Source of the DNA: Paenibacillus swuensis
Lineage (GTDB): Bacteria; Bacillota; Bacilli; Paenibacillales; DY6
Length of the DNA: 64,000 nucleotides
Reading direction: 5' to 3'
Assembly: GCF_001644605.1 (NCBI RefSeq)
Contig: NZ_CP011388.1
Span: 892,501-956,500, forward strand
Shown: positions 47,998-57,010 of the stretch, piece by piece
Numbering within the stretch: the first letter of the stretch is position 1
How the letters are laid out: every line of letters begins with the position of its first letter
The notes under the pieces: generated by a model
The model's input: only the letters and a program-made list of their open reading frames with translations
Told to the model about the DNA's origin: nothing
The model's database searches: none
Made by a program: the position numbers and the translations under genes

Positions 47998-50106
47998 TTA
48001 AACCGTAATGCTTACATCCTTAGGCAGAATCTCCCGCACCGCCGCCATCAGCTCCGCATCCCGATTCAATTCGCTATCGAGGATGGTCACGATGCCGCTG
48101 TCCGTACGGGTACGGATCAGGCGGCCGATGCCTTGGCGAAGACGCAGCAGCATGTAAGGCAAGTCGACTTCCTTGCGCGCATCCGCGGCGGCTTCGCGCT
48201 TGGCGTTGTACACCGGGTCGTTCGGAGGGAACGGAAGCGACCACACAATGACATTGGACAACGACGGTCCGGGGATGTCGAGTCCTTCCCATAGCGTAAC
48301 GGCGCACAGCACGCTATGCTCCTCCCGCTGGAACGCGGAAATCAGGTCGCTGATTTCACGGTCCCCTTCGTAGCGGAAGGTGAGATGCCCCAGCTCCGCT
48401 TGCGAAGGTACGGCCTGCTTGAACTCTTGCAGATCTTCCCTGGAGCGGAACAGCAACAGGGCTCTCCCTTCAGTCTGTAGGAGGAGTCGGGTGGCATGCT
48501 GCATCCGGATATCGAATAAGGCTTGTCCTTGTTCCTGAATTGCAGGCATGAACACTTCCATCTGCTGCTCGTAATCATAGGGCGAAGGCACAGAGAAGCT
48601 CAAGTAGTCCTGCACCCCGAGAGAATCTGCGATAAAGCTGAACGACTCGTTGACGGACAAAGTCGCGGAGGAGAACACGATCGGCATGTGCTGCGAAAAC
48701 ACCCGCTCCTCGAGAATTTCCTTCACCTTGCGCGGCATGATGATCAGGGAGAAGCCGTGGTTGTCGGAGACGGTCCATGAGATGACTTGCTCCGGACGCT
48801 CGTAGAGCGCCAGCGCGGTTTGGATCATTTCGAGATGTTCCTCAACGATCTTGAGCTGGTAGTTGTCCAAGGAGAACAAGCCGCTCTCGAACACCAGCTC
48901 CTCTTCGATCATATCGATGATGCCGCGGAAGCGGCGAATCGCTTGGATCAGCTTCGGATCGTACATGATCTCGTAGCGGTCGGAGCCCTCGACCGGCTTG
49001 CTTTGCAGCTCCAGCTGTTCAAACAGCATTTCGCTTTGCTCAATCGAAGCTTCCACCGCTTCCGCCAGCGTTTCACGGATCTCCCCTTGCAGCAGTCGGG
49101 TAATGATCTCTTCAAACACGTCATGCTTTAACTTGTAGGTTAACGCCTTCTGGGCCGCGGGCTCAAGCAGATGGCCTTCATCGAACACAACGGAGCTGTG
49201 TTCCGGCAACAAAGGCAGCTGGCCTTCCCGTTTGCGGCCTTCATAGGTCCACACATGCTCCATGTAGAAATCATGAGAGCAAATAATAAGGTCCGCCGAC
49301 TTCCGGTAGTGGTCGCGGGACAAGGTCTGTCCGCAGCGGTTCCGCTGATCGCACACGAGACAATCCTGGAACGCGTCCCAGTTGATGCGCTGCCATTGAT
49401 CGTCGTTCAGATCGGGATAATGCTTGCGGTCGCCGTAAGGCTGGAACGTCTGCAACGCTTCAAAGTTATGCACGAACGGCGGCAAGTCCAGGTGGATGCG
49501 CTGGAACGCTTCCCGGTCCAGACTTTCCCGGCTTTCCTTCTCGTCGTCCTTATCTTTGTCGGTCCCGCCGGCCCCGCCGAGCGCACCCAGGCTCCCGCCC
49601 AGACTGCCGAACAGTTCGCTGAACAAACCGCCGCCTCCACCGCTGCCGTTATTACCGCCGCTGCCGTTGTTCCCGCCGAAACCGCCGCCTTGACGAGCCT
49701 TGTCCAATTTCTTTAGGCACAGGTATTGATCCGGCGACTTGCCCAGTCTCGCATCTACCACCAGCTCCAGATGCTCCGCCAGCTTCGCCAGGTCCCCTTC
49801 GGGTTTGACCAACTGCTCGATCAGCGACTCATCCGCGCAGGCGATGATGGCAGGCTTGCCCGTATATCGCGCGTAGCAGATCGCGTAAAGCAAATACACC
49901 AGCGTCTTGCCTGTGCCGACACCGGCTTCCGCGAAGATCGTTTTACGCTCCGCGTACGCCCGCTCCAGCTGAAAAGCCATATAGATTTGCTCGTCGCGCA
50001 CTTCGAATCCCGCGTCTGGCAATATTTCATAAAAAACGTCCGCCACCCAGTCACTTACCTGAGAGACGAACGGCTCAGAAGATTGAACTTCAAATGGATA
50101 TCTCAA
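47998..50106 (-). CDS. DinG/XPD-like Fe-S ATP-dependent helicase with Gly-rich insert
   Basis: About 702 residues from TTG 50106, which has GGAGG 8 bases upstream; the open frame extends to TTG 50148 but across the ribosome site. Helicase motifs: Walker A FAEAGVGTGKTLVYLLYAI, DEAH-type VVFDEGHLLEPA, ALLLFRSREDLQEF, and the C-terminal VTLWEGLDIPGPSLSNVIVWSLPFPP with RLRQGIGRLIRTRTD. Four likely Fe-S cysteines are YLCLKKL, then CLVCDQRNRC. Between the first and the rest is an unusual insert of about 60 residues rich in Gly and Asn (FGGNNGSGGNNGSGGGGG, then LGGSLGALGGAGG). Related enzymes unwind DNA forks, R-loops or D-loops. The insert should be flexible and could alter the cluster domain. Confidence 0.9.
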   Translation of the reverse strand: MRYPFEVQSSEPFVSQVSDWVADVFYEILPDAGFEVRDEQIYMAFQLERAYAERKTIFAEAGVGTGKTLVYLLYAICYARYTGKPAIIACADESLIEQLVKPEGDLAKLAEHLELVVDARLGKSPDQYLCLKKLDKARQGGGFGGNNGSGGNNGSGGGGGLFSELFGSLGGSLGALGGAGGTDKDKDDEKESRESLDREAFQRIHLDLPPFVHNFEALQTFQPYGDRKHYPDLNDDQWQRINWDAFQDCLVCDQRNRCGQTLSRDHYRKSADLIICSHDFYMEHVWTYEGRKREGQLPLLPEHSSVVFDEGHLLEPAAQKALTYKLKHDVFEEIITRLLQGEIRETLAEAVEASIEQSEMLFEQLELQSKPVEGSDRYEIMYDPKLIQAIRRFRGIIDMIEEELVFESGLFSLDNYQLKIVEEHLEMIQTALALYERPEQVISWTVSDNHGFSLIIMPRKVKEILEERVFSQHMPIVFSSATLSVNESFSFIADSLGVQDYLSFSVPSPYDYEQQMEVFMPAIQEQGQALFDIRMQHATRLLLQTEGRALLLFRSREDLQEFKQAVPSQAELGHLTFRYEGDREISDLISAFQREEHSVLCAVTLWEGLDIPGPSLSNVIVWSLPFPPNDPVYNAKREAAADARKEVDLPYMLLRLRQGIGRLIRTRTDSGIVTILDSELNRDAELMAAVREILPKDVSITV

Positions 50107-50180
50107 GGACAAATGCCTCCATAAATTGCAGTGTAATACGTTTGACAATACAAGAGTTTGGAGGGGAATGCAAGGGCGGT

Positions 50181-50687
50181 TTAGCGCTCCGCCTTCCGTC
50201 CCCCGCTGATCAATGCCAATGCCCCGATAAGAATCATCACGATCGCTATGACGGGTTGGCCGGTCAGACTGTTAAATATGGATTGCAAGGAGAAACTGGC
50301 GAAGAACACGATCGAAACCGATGTCAGTACAGTGACCGGTATCAGCAAGAATTTATTGCGGCCACCAAAAATATACAACTCCAACAATCCCAGCGCCGGC
50401 GCCAACAAGAAGCCCGGCCACATGACACTCCAGTTGTCGAACAGTGTTGCGATCTGGCATACAATGGCTACGACCGTTAACACGCCGGCAGGCACAACCA
50501 ATCCCACCCCTTTAGGCCCGATCATGCCAAAATATAACCAGTGCAAAAATAAGCTGACCGGGAACACAAACAGGGTCGGCCAAAAAGTACTAAATACATC
50601 TCCCGTGCTGAAGCTGTCCCCGTTGTTTAGAAATAAAAATAAACCGAGAATCATAAGCGCGAGACCGAAAATGCCTTTATAATTCAT
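50181..50687 (-). CDS. LiaF-like membrane protein (four-helix, DUF5668-type)
   Basis: About 168 residues from ATG 50687 (GGGAGG 10 bases before). Four predicted membrane helices in pairs (FGLALMILGLFLFLNNG, WPTLFVFPVSLFLHWLYFG, VVPAGVLTVVAIVCQIATLF, WPGFLLAPALGLLELYIFG), matching the N-terminal half of LiaF/DUF5668 proteins, which help sense cell-envelope stress. The usual C-terminal LiaF domain is absent. No LiaRS genes are adjacent, so the role is open. Located between the helicase and a small unknown membrane protein. Confidence 0.7.
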   Translation of the reverse strand: MNYKGIFGLALMILGLFLFLNNGDSFSTGDVFSTFWPTLFVFPVSLFLHWLYFGMIGPKGVGLVVPAGVLTVVAIVCQIATLFDNWSVMWPGFLLAPALGLLELYIFGGRNKFLLIPVTVLTSVSIVFFASFSLQSIFNSLTGQPVIAIVMILIGALALISGGRKAER

Positions 50688-50885
50688 TCGAATGGTACCT
50701 CCCGAAAACTGTATATTCTTGTAAACCAAGAATAACACATCGAGAGGGTGCTGTCCTCCATCTGGGGGACACAAACAATCTCGGTCTTCAGACCGAGGCG
50801 ACGTAGTTTCGTTCTGCTCTAAACACTGTTAATTTGGTGCTTCACAGATCATGGAGCTTCCAAGCGACTCTCCCGTCGTTGCAGC

Positions 50886-51152
50886 TTATTCCCCGCGATT
50901 AAACCGGTAACCGACAAAGGAGATCGTGCCGATCATCATCCAGCCCAAACTGATCAGCATCAGCGCTTGTCCGTTCAGGCTCCAGAAGAGCATGTAAGAT
51001 CCTGATTTACTAGCCGATAAGGCGGCCAGGATCATGTTGAACACAGCAAAAATAGTAATGTTGTACAGTAACCGACGGTTTTTATGCGTATCGAAACGGA
51101 AGTATGTGAACAGGATATACACTCCGCAAATGAGCACCAGTATTAATTCCAT
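50886..51152 (-). CDS. Small three-helix membrane protein
   Basis: 88 residues from ATG 51152 (GAGG about 9 bases before; the longer frame lacks a site). Three hydrophobic helices: ELILVLICGVYILFTYF, NITIFAVFNMILAALSA and MLFWSLNGQALMLISLGWMMIGTISFVGY, joined by basic DTHKNRR. No family recognised. Short intergenic gaps on either side; transcription is minus strand, independent of its neighbours as far as can be seen. Confidence 0.6.
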   Translation of the reverse strand: MELILVLICGVYILFTYFRFDTHKNRRLLYNITIFAVFNMILAALSASKSGSYMLFWSLNGQALMLISLGWMMIGTISFVGYRFNRGE

Positions 51153-51280
51153 GGATATATGCCTCGCTTTATGATGTGATAGATTCGTATATATACTATT
51201 TACCCCACCTGACACAGGATTAATCGGAACCTAAACTGGAGACCACTTCCAACACCACTTTCCGCCCATTTTTATTCCAC

Positions 51281-51323
51281 AAAAAACACCGGGTCCCGCA
51301 ACAAAAGTCGCGATACCCGGTGT
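51281..51323 (-). terminator. Terminator of the ABC-F gene
   Basis: ACACCGGGT and ACCCGGTGT pair around a 20-base loop, followed on the minus strand by TTTTTTG. Lies 31 bases past the stop. Confidence 0.9.
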
Positions 51324-51353
51324 GTGAATTTAAGTCTATATTTATTCTCGATC

Positions 51354-52979
51354 CTATATTTGTTCCGCGCCCATTTGCTGACGCAGAGCTTTAATTTCAT
51401 CGCTTTCGAGGTACTCGTCGTAAGACATTTGACGATCAATAATACCGTTCGGCGTAATTTCGATGATCCGGTTCGCAATCGTCTGAATGAACTGATGGTC
51501 ATGCGAAGTGAACAGGATGGTGCAATCCGTGTCGATCAGACCGTTGTTCAGCGCCGTGATGGATTCCAGATCCAAGTGATTCGTCGGCTCATCCAGAATC
51601 AACACGTTCGAACCGTTCAGCATCATCTTCGAGAGCATGCAACGCACTTTCTCGCCCCCGGACAGAACGCTTGCTTTCTTCAGCGCTTCTTCACCGGAGA
51701 ACAGCATGCGGCCCAGGAAACCGCGCAAGAACGTCTCGTCTTGCTCTTTGGAATACTGGCGAAGCCATTCCACCAGGTTCATCTCCACACCGTCGAAGTA
51801 CTGGGAGTTGTCTTTCGGGAAGTACGCCTGGGATGTGGTAATTCCCCATTTGTATTCGCCCGCATCGGCTTCCAGCTCGCCCATCAACACTTGGAACAGC
51901 GTAGTCTTCGGCAGCGAGTTCGGTCCGACAAAAGCAATCTTGTCTCCTGTGTTAACCACCAGATGCAAGTTATCCAACGCTTTCACGCCGTCCACTGTCT
52001 TGGACACACCCTCGATCGTAAGCAGTTGTTTCCCTGCCTCGCGCTCCGGTTTGAAGTTGATGAACGGATACTTCCGATTGGAAGGCCGAATATCATCAAG
52101 TTGAATCTTGTCGAGCTGCTTCTTACGGGAAGTCGCTTGCTTCGACTTGGACGCATTGGCGCTGAACCGTTGAATAAACGCCTGCAATTCCTTGATTTTC
52201 TCCTCTTTCTTCTTGTTCGCATCGCGCGTCAACGCCAGAGCAAGCTGTGAGGATTCATACCAGAAGTCGTAGTTGCCGACGTACATCTGGATTTTGCCGA
52301 AATCGATGTCCGCGATATGCGTACATACTTTGTTCAGGAAGTGACGGTCATGGGATACCACGATAACGGTGCCTTCATAATCCATCAGGAAGTTCTCCAA
52401 CCAGCCGATCGATTGTAAATCCAAATGGTTGGTAGGCTCATCGAGCAGAAGGATGCTCGGTCGGCCGAATAACGCTTGGGCCAAGAGCACGCGAATCTTC
52501 TCGTTGCCGTCCAGCTCCGACATGTTCTTGTCATGCAGATCGCGGGGTATGCCTAGACCAATCAGCAATTCACCGGCTTCCGGCTCCGCATCCCAGCCGT
52601 TCAGTTCCGCGAATTCGCCTTCCAGCTCCCCCGCGCGCATACCGTCTTCCTCGGTAAACTCGGCTTTCGCGTAAAGGGCATCCTTGTCTTCCATAATCTC
52701 ATAGAGACGCTTGTTCCCCATAATAACCGTCTTCAGCACCGTGAATTCATCGTATTCATAGTGATTCTGCTTCAGAACGGACAATCTCTCGTTCGGGTTC
52801 ATATGAACGTCCCCGGAGTTCGGTTCGATTTCGCCGGAAAGAATCTTAAGGAACGTGGATTTACCCGCGCCGTTGGCTCCGATCAGACCGTAGCAGTTGC
52901 CTGGTGTAAACTTGATATTCACATCTTCAAAAAGTGGACGCTTGCCATAACGCAGCGTGACTCCGCTTGTACTTATCAT
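51354..52979 (-). CDS. ABC-F ATPase, YkpA/YbiT-like
   Basis: A 541-residue protein with two ABC domains and no membrane part, so an ABC-F translation-factor or antibiotic-resistance type. N-domain: Walker A GANGAGKST (about 37), signature MSELDGNEKIRV, Walker B ILLLDEPTNHLDL. The linker (residues 245-320) holds FSANASKSKQATSRKKQLDKI, the P-site tRNA-interaction motif typical of YbiT/YkpA. C-domain: Walker A reads GPNSLPKTT, missing the usual Gly before Lys; signature LSGGEKVRC and Walker B VLILDEPTNHLDL are normal. The degenerate first signature is usual in YbiT-type proteins; the Pro in the second Walker A is odd. These factors act on stalled ribosomes. Confidence 0.92.
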   Translation of the reverse strand: MISTSGVTLRYGKRPLFEDVNIKFTPGNCYGLIGANGAGKSTFLKILSGEIEPNSGDVHMNPNERLSVLKQNHYEYDEFTVLKTVIMGNKRLYEIMEDKDALYAKAEFTEEDGMRAGELEGEFAELNGWDAEPEAGELLIGLGIPRDLHDKNMSELDGNEKIRVLLAQALFGRPSILLLDEPTNHLDLQSIGWLENFLMDYEGTVIVVSHDRHFLNKVCTHIADIDFGKIQMYVGNYDFWYESSQLALALTRDANKKKEEKIKELQAFIQRFSANASKSKQATSRKKQLDKIQLDDIRPSNRKYPFINFKPEREAGKQLLTIEGVSKTVDGVKALDNLHLVVNTGDKIAFVGPNSLPKTTLFQVLMGELEADAGEYKWGITTSQAYFPKDNSQYFDGVEMNLVEWLRQYSKEQDETFLRGFLGRMLFSGEEALKKASVLSGGEKVRCMLSKMMLNGSNVLILDEPTNHLDLESITALNNGLIDTDCTILFTSHDHQFIQTIANRIIEITPNGIIDRQMSYDEYLESDEIKALRQQMGAEQI

Positions 52980-53107
52980 GAATTCGTTACCGCCTTTATA
53001 AATTTATAGAAAATAGATGAGTAATCGCCATAGAGGTCTCTTTCAAACTTGAATTATAGCATATTTATGCCCAGATCGGAATGTGTGTACACTTGGAAAC
53101 TGCGGTT

Positions 53108-53650
53108 TTAGCCATTTTTTAGCATGGATAGGACCCATTCGCACCAATTCTGGCCATTTTTGGAATTATCCAACGCTTTTTGCAGCAAAATATACCGTCC
53201 GAACGCAGGCGAAGCCGGGGATAAATACGAAGTCTCCGATTCTCTTTCCTTGAGGCCTTGCATCAGATTCTCATAATATGCGAGCTTGTCCGCATACATT
53301 TGTGCTCGCGAGCTGAACAATCGCACCGCGCTCTCCGGATCGGTAAGCCACAGGCTGTATGCTTTCAGCATCATTTCGTCCCTGAGGACAGGCTCGGTGG
53401 TTGGCTCATTGATCCATATCTTCAGCTTATCGCTTCCTTTACTTGTGATGGAGTACACTTTCTTGTCCGGTTTATCGGATTGGAGCACAACCTCATGGGT
53501 TACATAGCCCTCTTGTTCCATCTTCGCGAGTAAAGGGTATATCTGACTATGTTTCGCTTGCCAAAAGGGTTGGATATATTGCATCAGTTCATAGCCCGAG
53601 CGGGATGCTCTCGCAAGCAAGCCCAACAGGCCGTAGGATAACGTGTTCAT
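53108..53650 (-). CDS. PadR-family transcriptional repressor
   Basis: A 180-residue PadR: the N-terminal winged helix (YGLLGLLARASRSGYELMQYIQPFWQAKHSQIYPLLAKMEQEGYVTHEVVLQSDKPDKKVYSITSKG) and a C-terminal helical dimer domain (residues 100-175). These repressors release DNA on binding a phenolic or a drug. It is divergent from an MFS exporter, with a matching ATGT-N8-ACAT operator in between, so it most likely represses the exporter and itself. Confidence 0.93.
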   Translation of the reverse strand: MNTLSYGLLGLLARASRSGYELMQYIQPFWQAKHSQIYPLLAKMEQEGYVTHEVVLQSDKPDKKVYSITSKGSDKLKIWINEPTTEPVLRDEMMLKAYSLWLTDPESAVRLFSSRAQMYADKLAYYENLMQGLKERESETSYLSPASPAFGRYILLQKALDNSKNGQNWCEWVLSMLKNG

Positions 53651-53679
53651 GATTAACTCCTTTCAGCCTTTTCAATATT

Positions 53680-53695
53680 ATGTCACAATTGACAT
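53680..53695. promoter_or_regulatory. PadR operator (ATGT-N8-ACAT)
   Basis: ATGTCACAATTGACAT, 29 bases from the PadR start and 71 from the MFS start, matches the PadR consensus with 6-base arms (ATGTCA/TGACAT). Confidence 0.8.
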
Positions 53696-53766
53696 ACAGT
53701 CGAGAGCGTAATAGTATATGTCCTTAAATGTTTATAGCATAAAGCAGTAAAGAAACGAGGATATTT

Positions 53767-55233
53767 ATGAAAACCACTTCATTGCAACAAACACGGTTCT
53801 GGCCCTTGATGTTCGCGATCTTCATCGGTTCGTTCGTGTGTACTTTAAGCATTTCAACGATTAATATCGCCATTCCGGATCTCATGCGCGAACTGAATGC
53901 CGACATCTCCATATTACAATGGACGATTACCGGCTTTATGCTTGCGACAGGTACCGTAGCTCCCATCACGGGCTTTCTCGGTGATAAATTCAGCTATAAA
54001 CGCGTGTATGTGTTCTCCCTGATCGGGTTTACGATATCTTCATTGTTCTGCGCGCTGGCTTGGGATGCATCTTCGCTAATTGCATTTCGCGTCATACAAG
54101 GCGCATGTGCAGGACTCGTCATGCCCGCCACAATGACGATTATCTTTCAGGTGGTCCCCGCGGAGCGCCGGGCGATGGCCCTCTCGTTCTGGTCGCTCTC
54201 CGCGATGCTCGCACCCGCGTTGGGTCCTACCCTTGCGGGTTGGCTTATTCAAACCTTCAGTTGGCATTGGCTGTTCGTCTTTAATATTCCAGTGGGGATC
54301 ATCGCCTCTTTGCTTGCCATCCGGCTAATTCCTTACTATCGGTTAACTGTGCCCGCAACGTTCGACGGCATCGGTTTCGTTACGGTGATTGCCGCCAGCA
54401 TTTCGATTCTGGTGTCTTTCTCCCAAGGTCATGCCTGGGGGTGGGACTCTCTCCGGACGCTTGGACTTCTCGGCTTCGGAATCATCTGCCTGGCTTTGTT
54501 CATCTGGCGGGAGCTGGTTGTGAAGGAACCCCTGCTCAATGTTCGGGTGTTTAAGAGCCCAAGATATACCCTTACCTTAATTATTAACAGTATTATAACA
54601 GTGAGTCTATATTCCGGGGCTTTTTTGACACCATTATTTTTGCAAAATATTCAGAATGTCACACCGCTCGACACCGGACTCATCCTGTTGCCGTCTTCCC
54701 TCGCTATGGCTTTGTCCATGCCGTTCGTCGGGAAGCTTTACGGCACCGTCGGACCGCGGCTGCTGATTATCTGCGGCATCGTGCTGATGGGCGTCGGGAC
54801 GCTGGCTATGAGTTGGCTGAATGTGGGCATCGGCGCGATGTACATTATCATGTGGATGACGGTGCGAAACCTGGGGATTGCGCTGACCACCATGCCGGCC
54901 AACAACGCCGGCATGGAGGGTATTTCGCGCGAGCTGTCGGGCCACGCCACCGCGATGAGCAACTGGGTGCGTAACGCGTTTGGGTCGTTCTCGATCGCGC
55001 TGTTCACGTCGCTGCTCGCATCCCGGACCGCCTCGCATACGGCCGAGCTGGCCGCCGGAGGGCAGGGCGGCGTCACGCCTGCGGTGCAGGCGGTTGCGTT
55101 CACGATAAGCGTGAACGATGTTTACTTCTACGCGACGCTGATCGTGCTTGTCGGCTTACCGCTAGCGCTTCTTCTGCGCAAAGCTTCGCCGTTGACGAAA
55201 ACGGAAGTTCACGCGGAGAAGGAATCCACATAG
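53767..55233 (+). CDS. MFS drug-efflux transporter, DHA2 (14-helix) type
   Basis: A 488-residue major-facilitator exporter of the DHA2/EmrB-QacA group with about 14 helices. Marks: the opening VCTLSISTINIAIPDLMRELN (helix 1, with D-loop), TGTVAPITGFLGDKFSYKRVYVFSL (motif A), and SALGPTLAGWL-like LGPTLAGWLIQTFSWHWLFVFNIPVGI (motif C and the WRWxFxxNxP element). It exports drugs or phenolics using the proton gradient. Divergent from PadR, its probable repressor. CGAGGA ribosome site 5-7 bases before ATG. Substrate unknown. Confidence 0.93.
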   Translation: MKTTSLQQTRFWPLMFAIFIGSFVCTLSISTINIAIPDLMRELNADISILQWTITGFMLATGTVAPITGFLGDKFSYKRVYVFSLIGFTISSLFCALAWDASSLIAFRVIQGACAGLVMPATMTIIFQVVPAERRAMALSFWSLSAMLAPALGPTLAGWLIQTFSWHWLFVFNIPVGIIASLLAIRLIPYYRLTVPATFDGIGFVTVIAASISILVSFSQGHAWGWDSLRTLGLLGFGIICLALFIWRELVVKEPLLNVRVFKSPRYTLTLIINSIITVSLYSGAFLTPLFLQNIQNVTPLDTGLILLPSSLAMALSMPFVGKLYGTVGPRLLIICGIVLMGVGTLAMSWLNVGIGAMYIIMWMTVRNLGIALTTMPANNAGMEGISRELSGHATAMSNWVRNAFGSFSIALFTSLLASRTASHTAELAAGGQGGVTPAVQAVAFTISVNDVYFYATLIVLVGLPLALLLRKASPLTKTEVHAEKEST

Positions 55234-55398
55234 CGCCAATCATCTCCTATACAAGATAGACAGCAGAGAGCATCATTTTCTCATCGTTTCCGCCTCTAAG
55301 GACGGCGACATCAGTTTCACCTTTCGCGGAATTGTGGTAGTGTAGAGAGTCCCTGTGAGGGGTATCCTTCTAGTATCAGGTAAATTCATCATGAAAGA

Positions 55399-56709
55399 GT
55401 GAGAAGATTGAACGCATTCAACAAAACATTTCAACTTGGAGTCCGCGGTACGAATGTACAAACTGAAATTACCGCAGGATTGACAACCTTCCTGACGATG
55501 GTTTATATCGTGGTGGTCAATCCTGCGATCCTGTCTTCAGCGGGGATTCCCTTTCAACAAGTGTTTACAGCGACCGTCATTGCGGCTGTTGTAGGGACCT
55601 TGTATATGGCCTTCTTTGCGAATCATCCGATTGCGGTTGCGCCTGGCATGGGCATGAATTCTTATTTTGCATCGGTGGTGGCGACGCAAGGCTTGTCCTA
55701 CCAAATTGTGCTGGGGACCGTGTTTATCGCCGGCTTGATTTTTCTTGTGCTCAGCTTTACGCGGTTTAGGGAAGTCTTAATTGAGGCTATACCTGCCACC
55801 CTAAAGCATGGCATAACTGCGGGCATCGGCTTATTCATCGCATTCAACGGTTTGCGTATGTCCGGTATTATCGCACCTAGCGAAGCAACCCTTGTGAAAC
55901 TCGGTGATTTAAGCCAGCCTGTCGCAATGCTGACGATAGGCGGCTTGCTTCTGATATTAGCATTAATGGTGCGCCGGGTGCCGGGTGCCTTGTTTATCGG
56001 CATGGTTGTCATCGCGGTGGCGGGTCTGTTGATGGGGCAGCTTGATTTTAAAGGCGGTTTCGCGTCCGTCCCCTCCGCGCCGGTCTTCTTTGACATGGAT
56101 CTCGGGGGCGTATTCACGAACGGCTTGTATGCCGTGGTGTTCTCGTTCTTGCTGGTGGCGATCTTTGACACCACCGGAACCATGATCGGCGTCGCCGAGC
56201 AAGCCGGCTTGATGAAAGACGGCAAGCTTCCGCAAGCGAAGCATGCGTTGATGGCGGACGCCTTGGCGACGACCGTTGGCGCGGCGGCGGGAACCAGCCC
56301 GTCTGCGGCTTACATCGAATCGTCCGCGGGGGTTGCCGCGGGCGGACGAACGGGGTTGACCGCGCTGACGGTGGGCGTGCTGATGGCGGCGACGCTGTTC
56401 TTCTCGCCGGCCGTCGAGGCCATCTCCTCGCTTGCGGCGATTACGGCGCCGGCGTTAATCATCGTCGGCTGCTTTATGCTGGCGGGACTTGCCCGCATTG
56501 AGTGGGGCCGCATGGATGAGGCGTTCCCGGCGTTCATCGTCCTGTTAATGATGCCGCTGACGTCTTCCATCGCTACAGGCATCGCCGTGGGCTTCATCAC
56601 CTATCCGCTGCTGAAGCTTGTAGCCGGCCGCGCGCGTGAGGTGCATCCGCTGTTGTATGTATTCGGGGCGATTTTCCTGGTGCAAATGATCTTTTTCCCG
56701 GCAGGTTGA
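55399..56709 (+). CDS. NCS2/AzgA-type purine permease
   Basis: A 436-residue permease of the AzgA branch of NCS2 (guanine/hypoxanthine type), with about 12-14 helices. Marks: TEITAGLTTFLTMVYIVVVNPAILSSAGIP, ANHPIAVAPGMGMNSYFA (the AzgA motif), and TTVGAAAGTSPSAAYIESSAGVAAGGRTGLTALTVG near residue 290. The start may be GTG 55399 or TTG 55408 (GAAAGAGTGAG upstream). No purine riboswitch core is visible in the 165 bases upstream. Imports purine bases; guanine versus hypoxanthine cannot be decided. Confidence 0.92.
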   Translation: MRRLNAFNKTFQLGVRGTNVQTEITAGLTTFLTMVYIVVVNPAILSSAGIPFQQVFTATVIAAVVGTLYMAFFANHPIAVAPGMGMNSYFASVVATQGLSYQIVLGTVFIAGLIFLVLSFTRFREVLIEAIPATLKHGITAGIGLFIAFNGLRMSGIIAPSEATLVKLGDLSQPVAMLTIGGLLLILALMVRRVPGALFIGMVVIAVAGLLMGQLDFKGGFASVPSAPVFFDMDLGGVFTNGLYAVVFSFLLVAIFDTTGTMIGVAEQAGLMKDGKLPQAKHALMADALATTVGAAAGTSPSAAYIESSAGVAAGGRTGLTALTVGVLMAATLFFSPAVEAISSLAAITAPALIIVGCFMLAGLARIEWGRMDEAFPAFIVLLMMPLTSSIATGIAVGFITYPLLKLVAGRAREVHPLLYVFGAIFLVQMIFFPAG

Positions 56710-56744
56710 TTTTAAACGGAGACTTATAAGTGTTTAAAATGCTC

Positions 56745-56806
56745 AAAACCGCGATATCCCTTTCACTCAGCTGGTGGTGGAGGTGGAATATCGCGGTTTT
56801 TTTATT
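56745..56806 (+). terminator. Terminator containing a CTGAG repeat core
   Basis: AAAACCGCGATAT and ATATCGCGGTTTTTTTATTTT pair perfectly and end in a T-run, as a strong Rho-independent terminator for the purine permease. The loop and part of the stem hold an inverted copy of the dispersed repeat (GATATCCCTTTCACTCAGC). A second copy lies at 56858. Confidence 0.9.
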
Positions 56807-56850
56807 TTAAGATACCATGCTATGCCATGCTTGTATATCCAAATGCTTAA

Positions 56851-56880
56851 AACCTACGATATCCCGTTGACTCAGCTTAA
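56851..56880 (-). repeat. Dispersed CTGAG-TCAAC-GGGATA repeat, single copy
   Basis: Reads on the minus strand AGCTGAGTCAACGGGATATCG (as the reverse of 56857-56877). The flanking AAATGCTTAAAACC also recurs next to the terminator copy (AAATGCTCAAAACC at about 56737-56750), so the repeat unit extends about 15 bases beyond the core. Confidence 0.8.
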
Positions 56881-57010
56881 TCAGGGTAGCTTATAAAGAC
56901 CAAGATATTGCTCCTTACGGAAACATGTTATGGCCATAACGCTTTGCTAAATACATGCTTATAAATCGATTTGGAAGCACTTGGAAGTTGGTTACTTCGA
57001 AACTGCACAC

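Noticed and set aside
55250-55399. Purine riboswitch before the NCS2 permease
   Set aside because: The conserved three-way junction core was looked for and not found.
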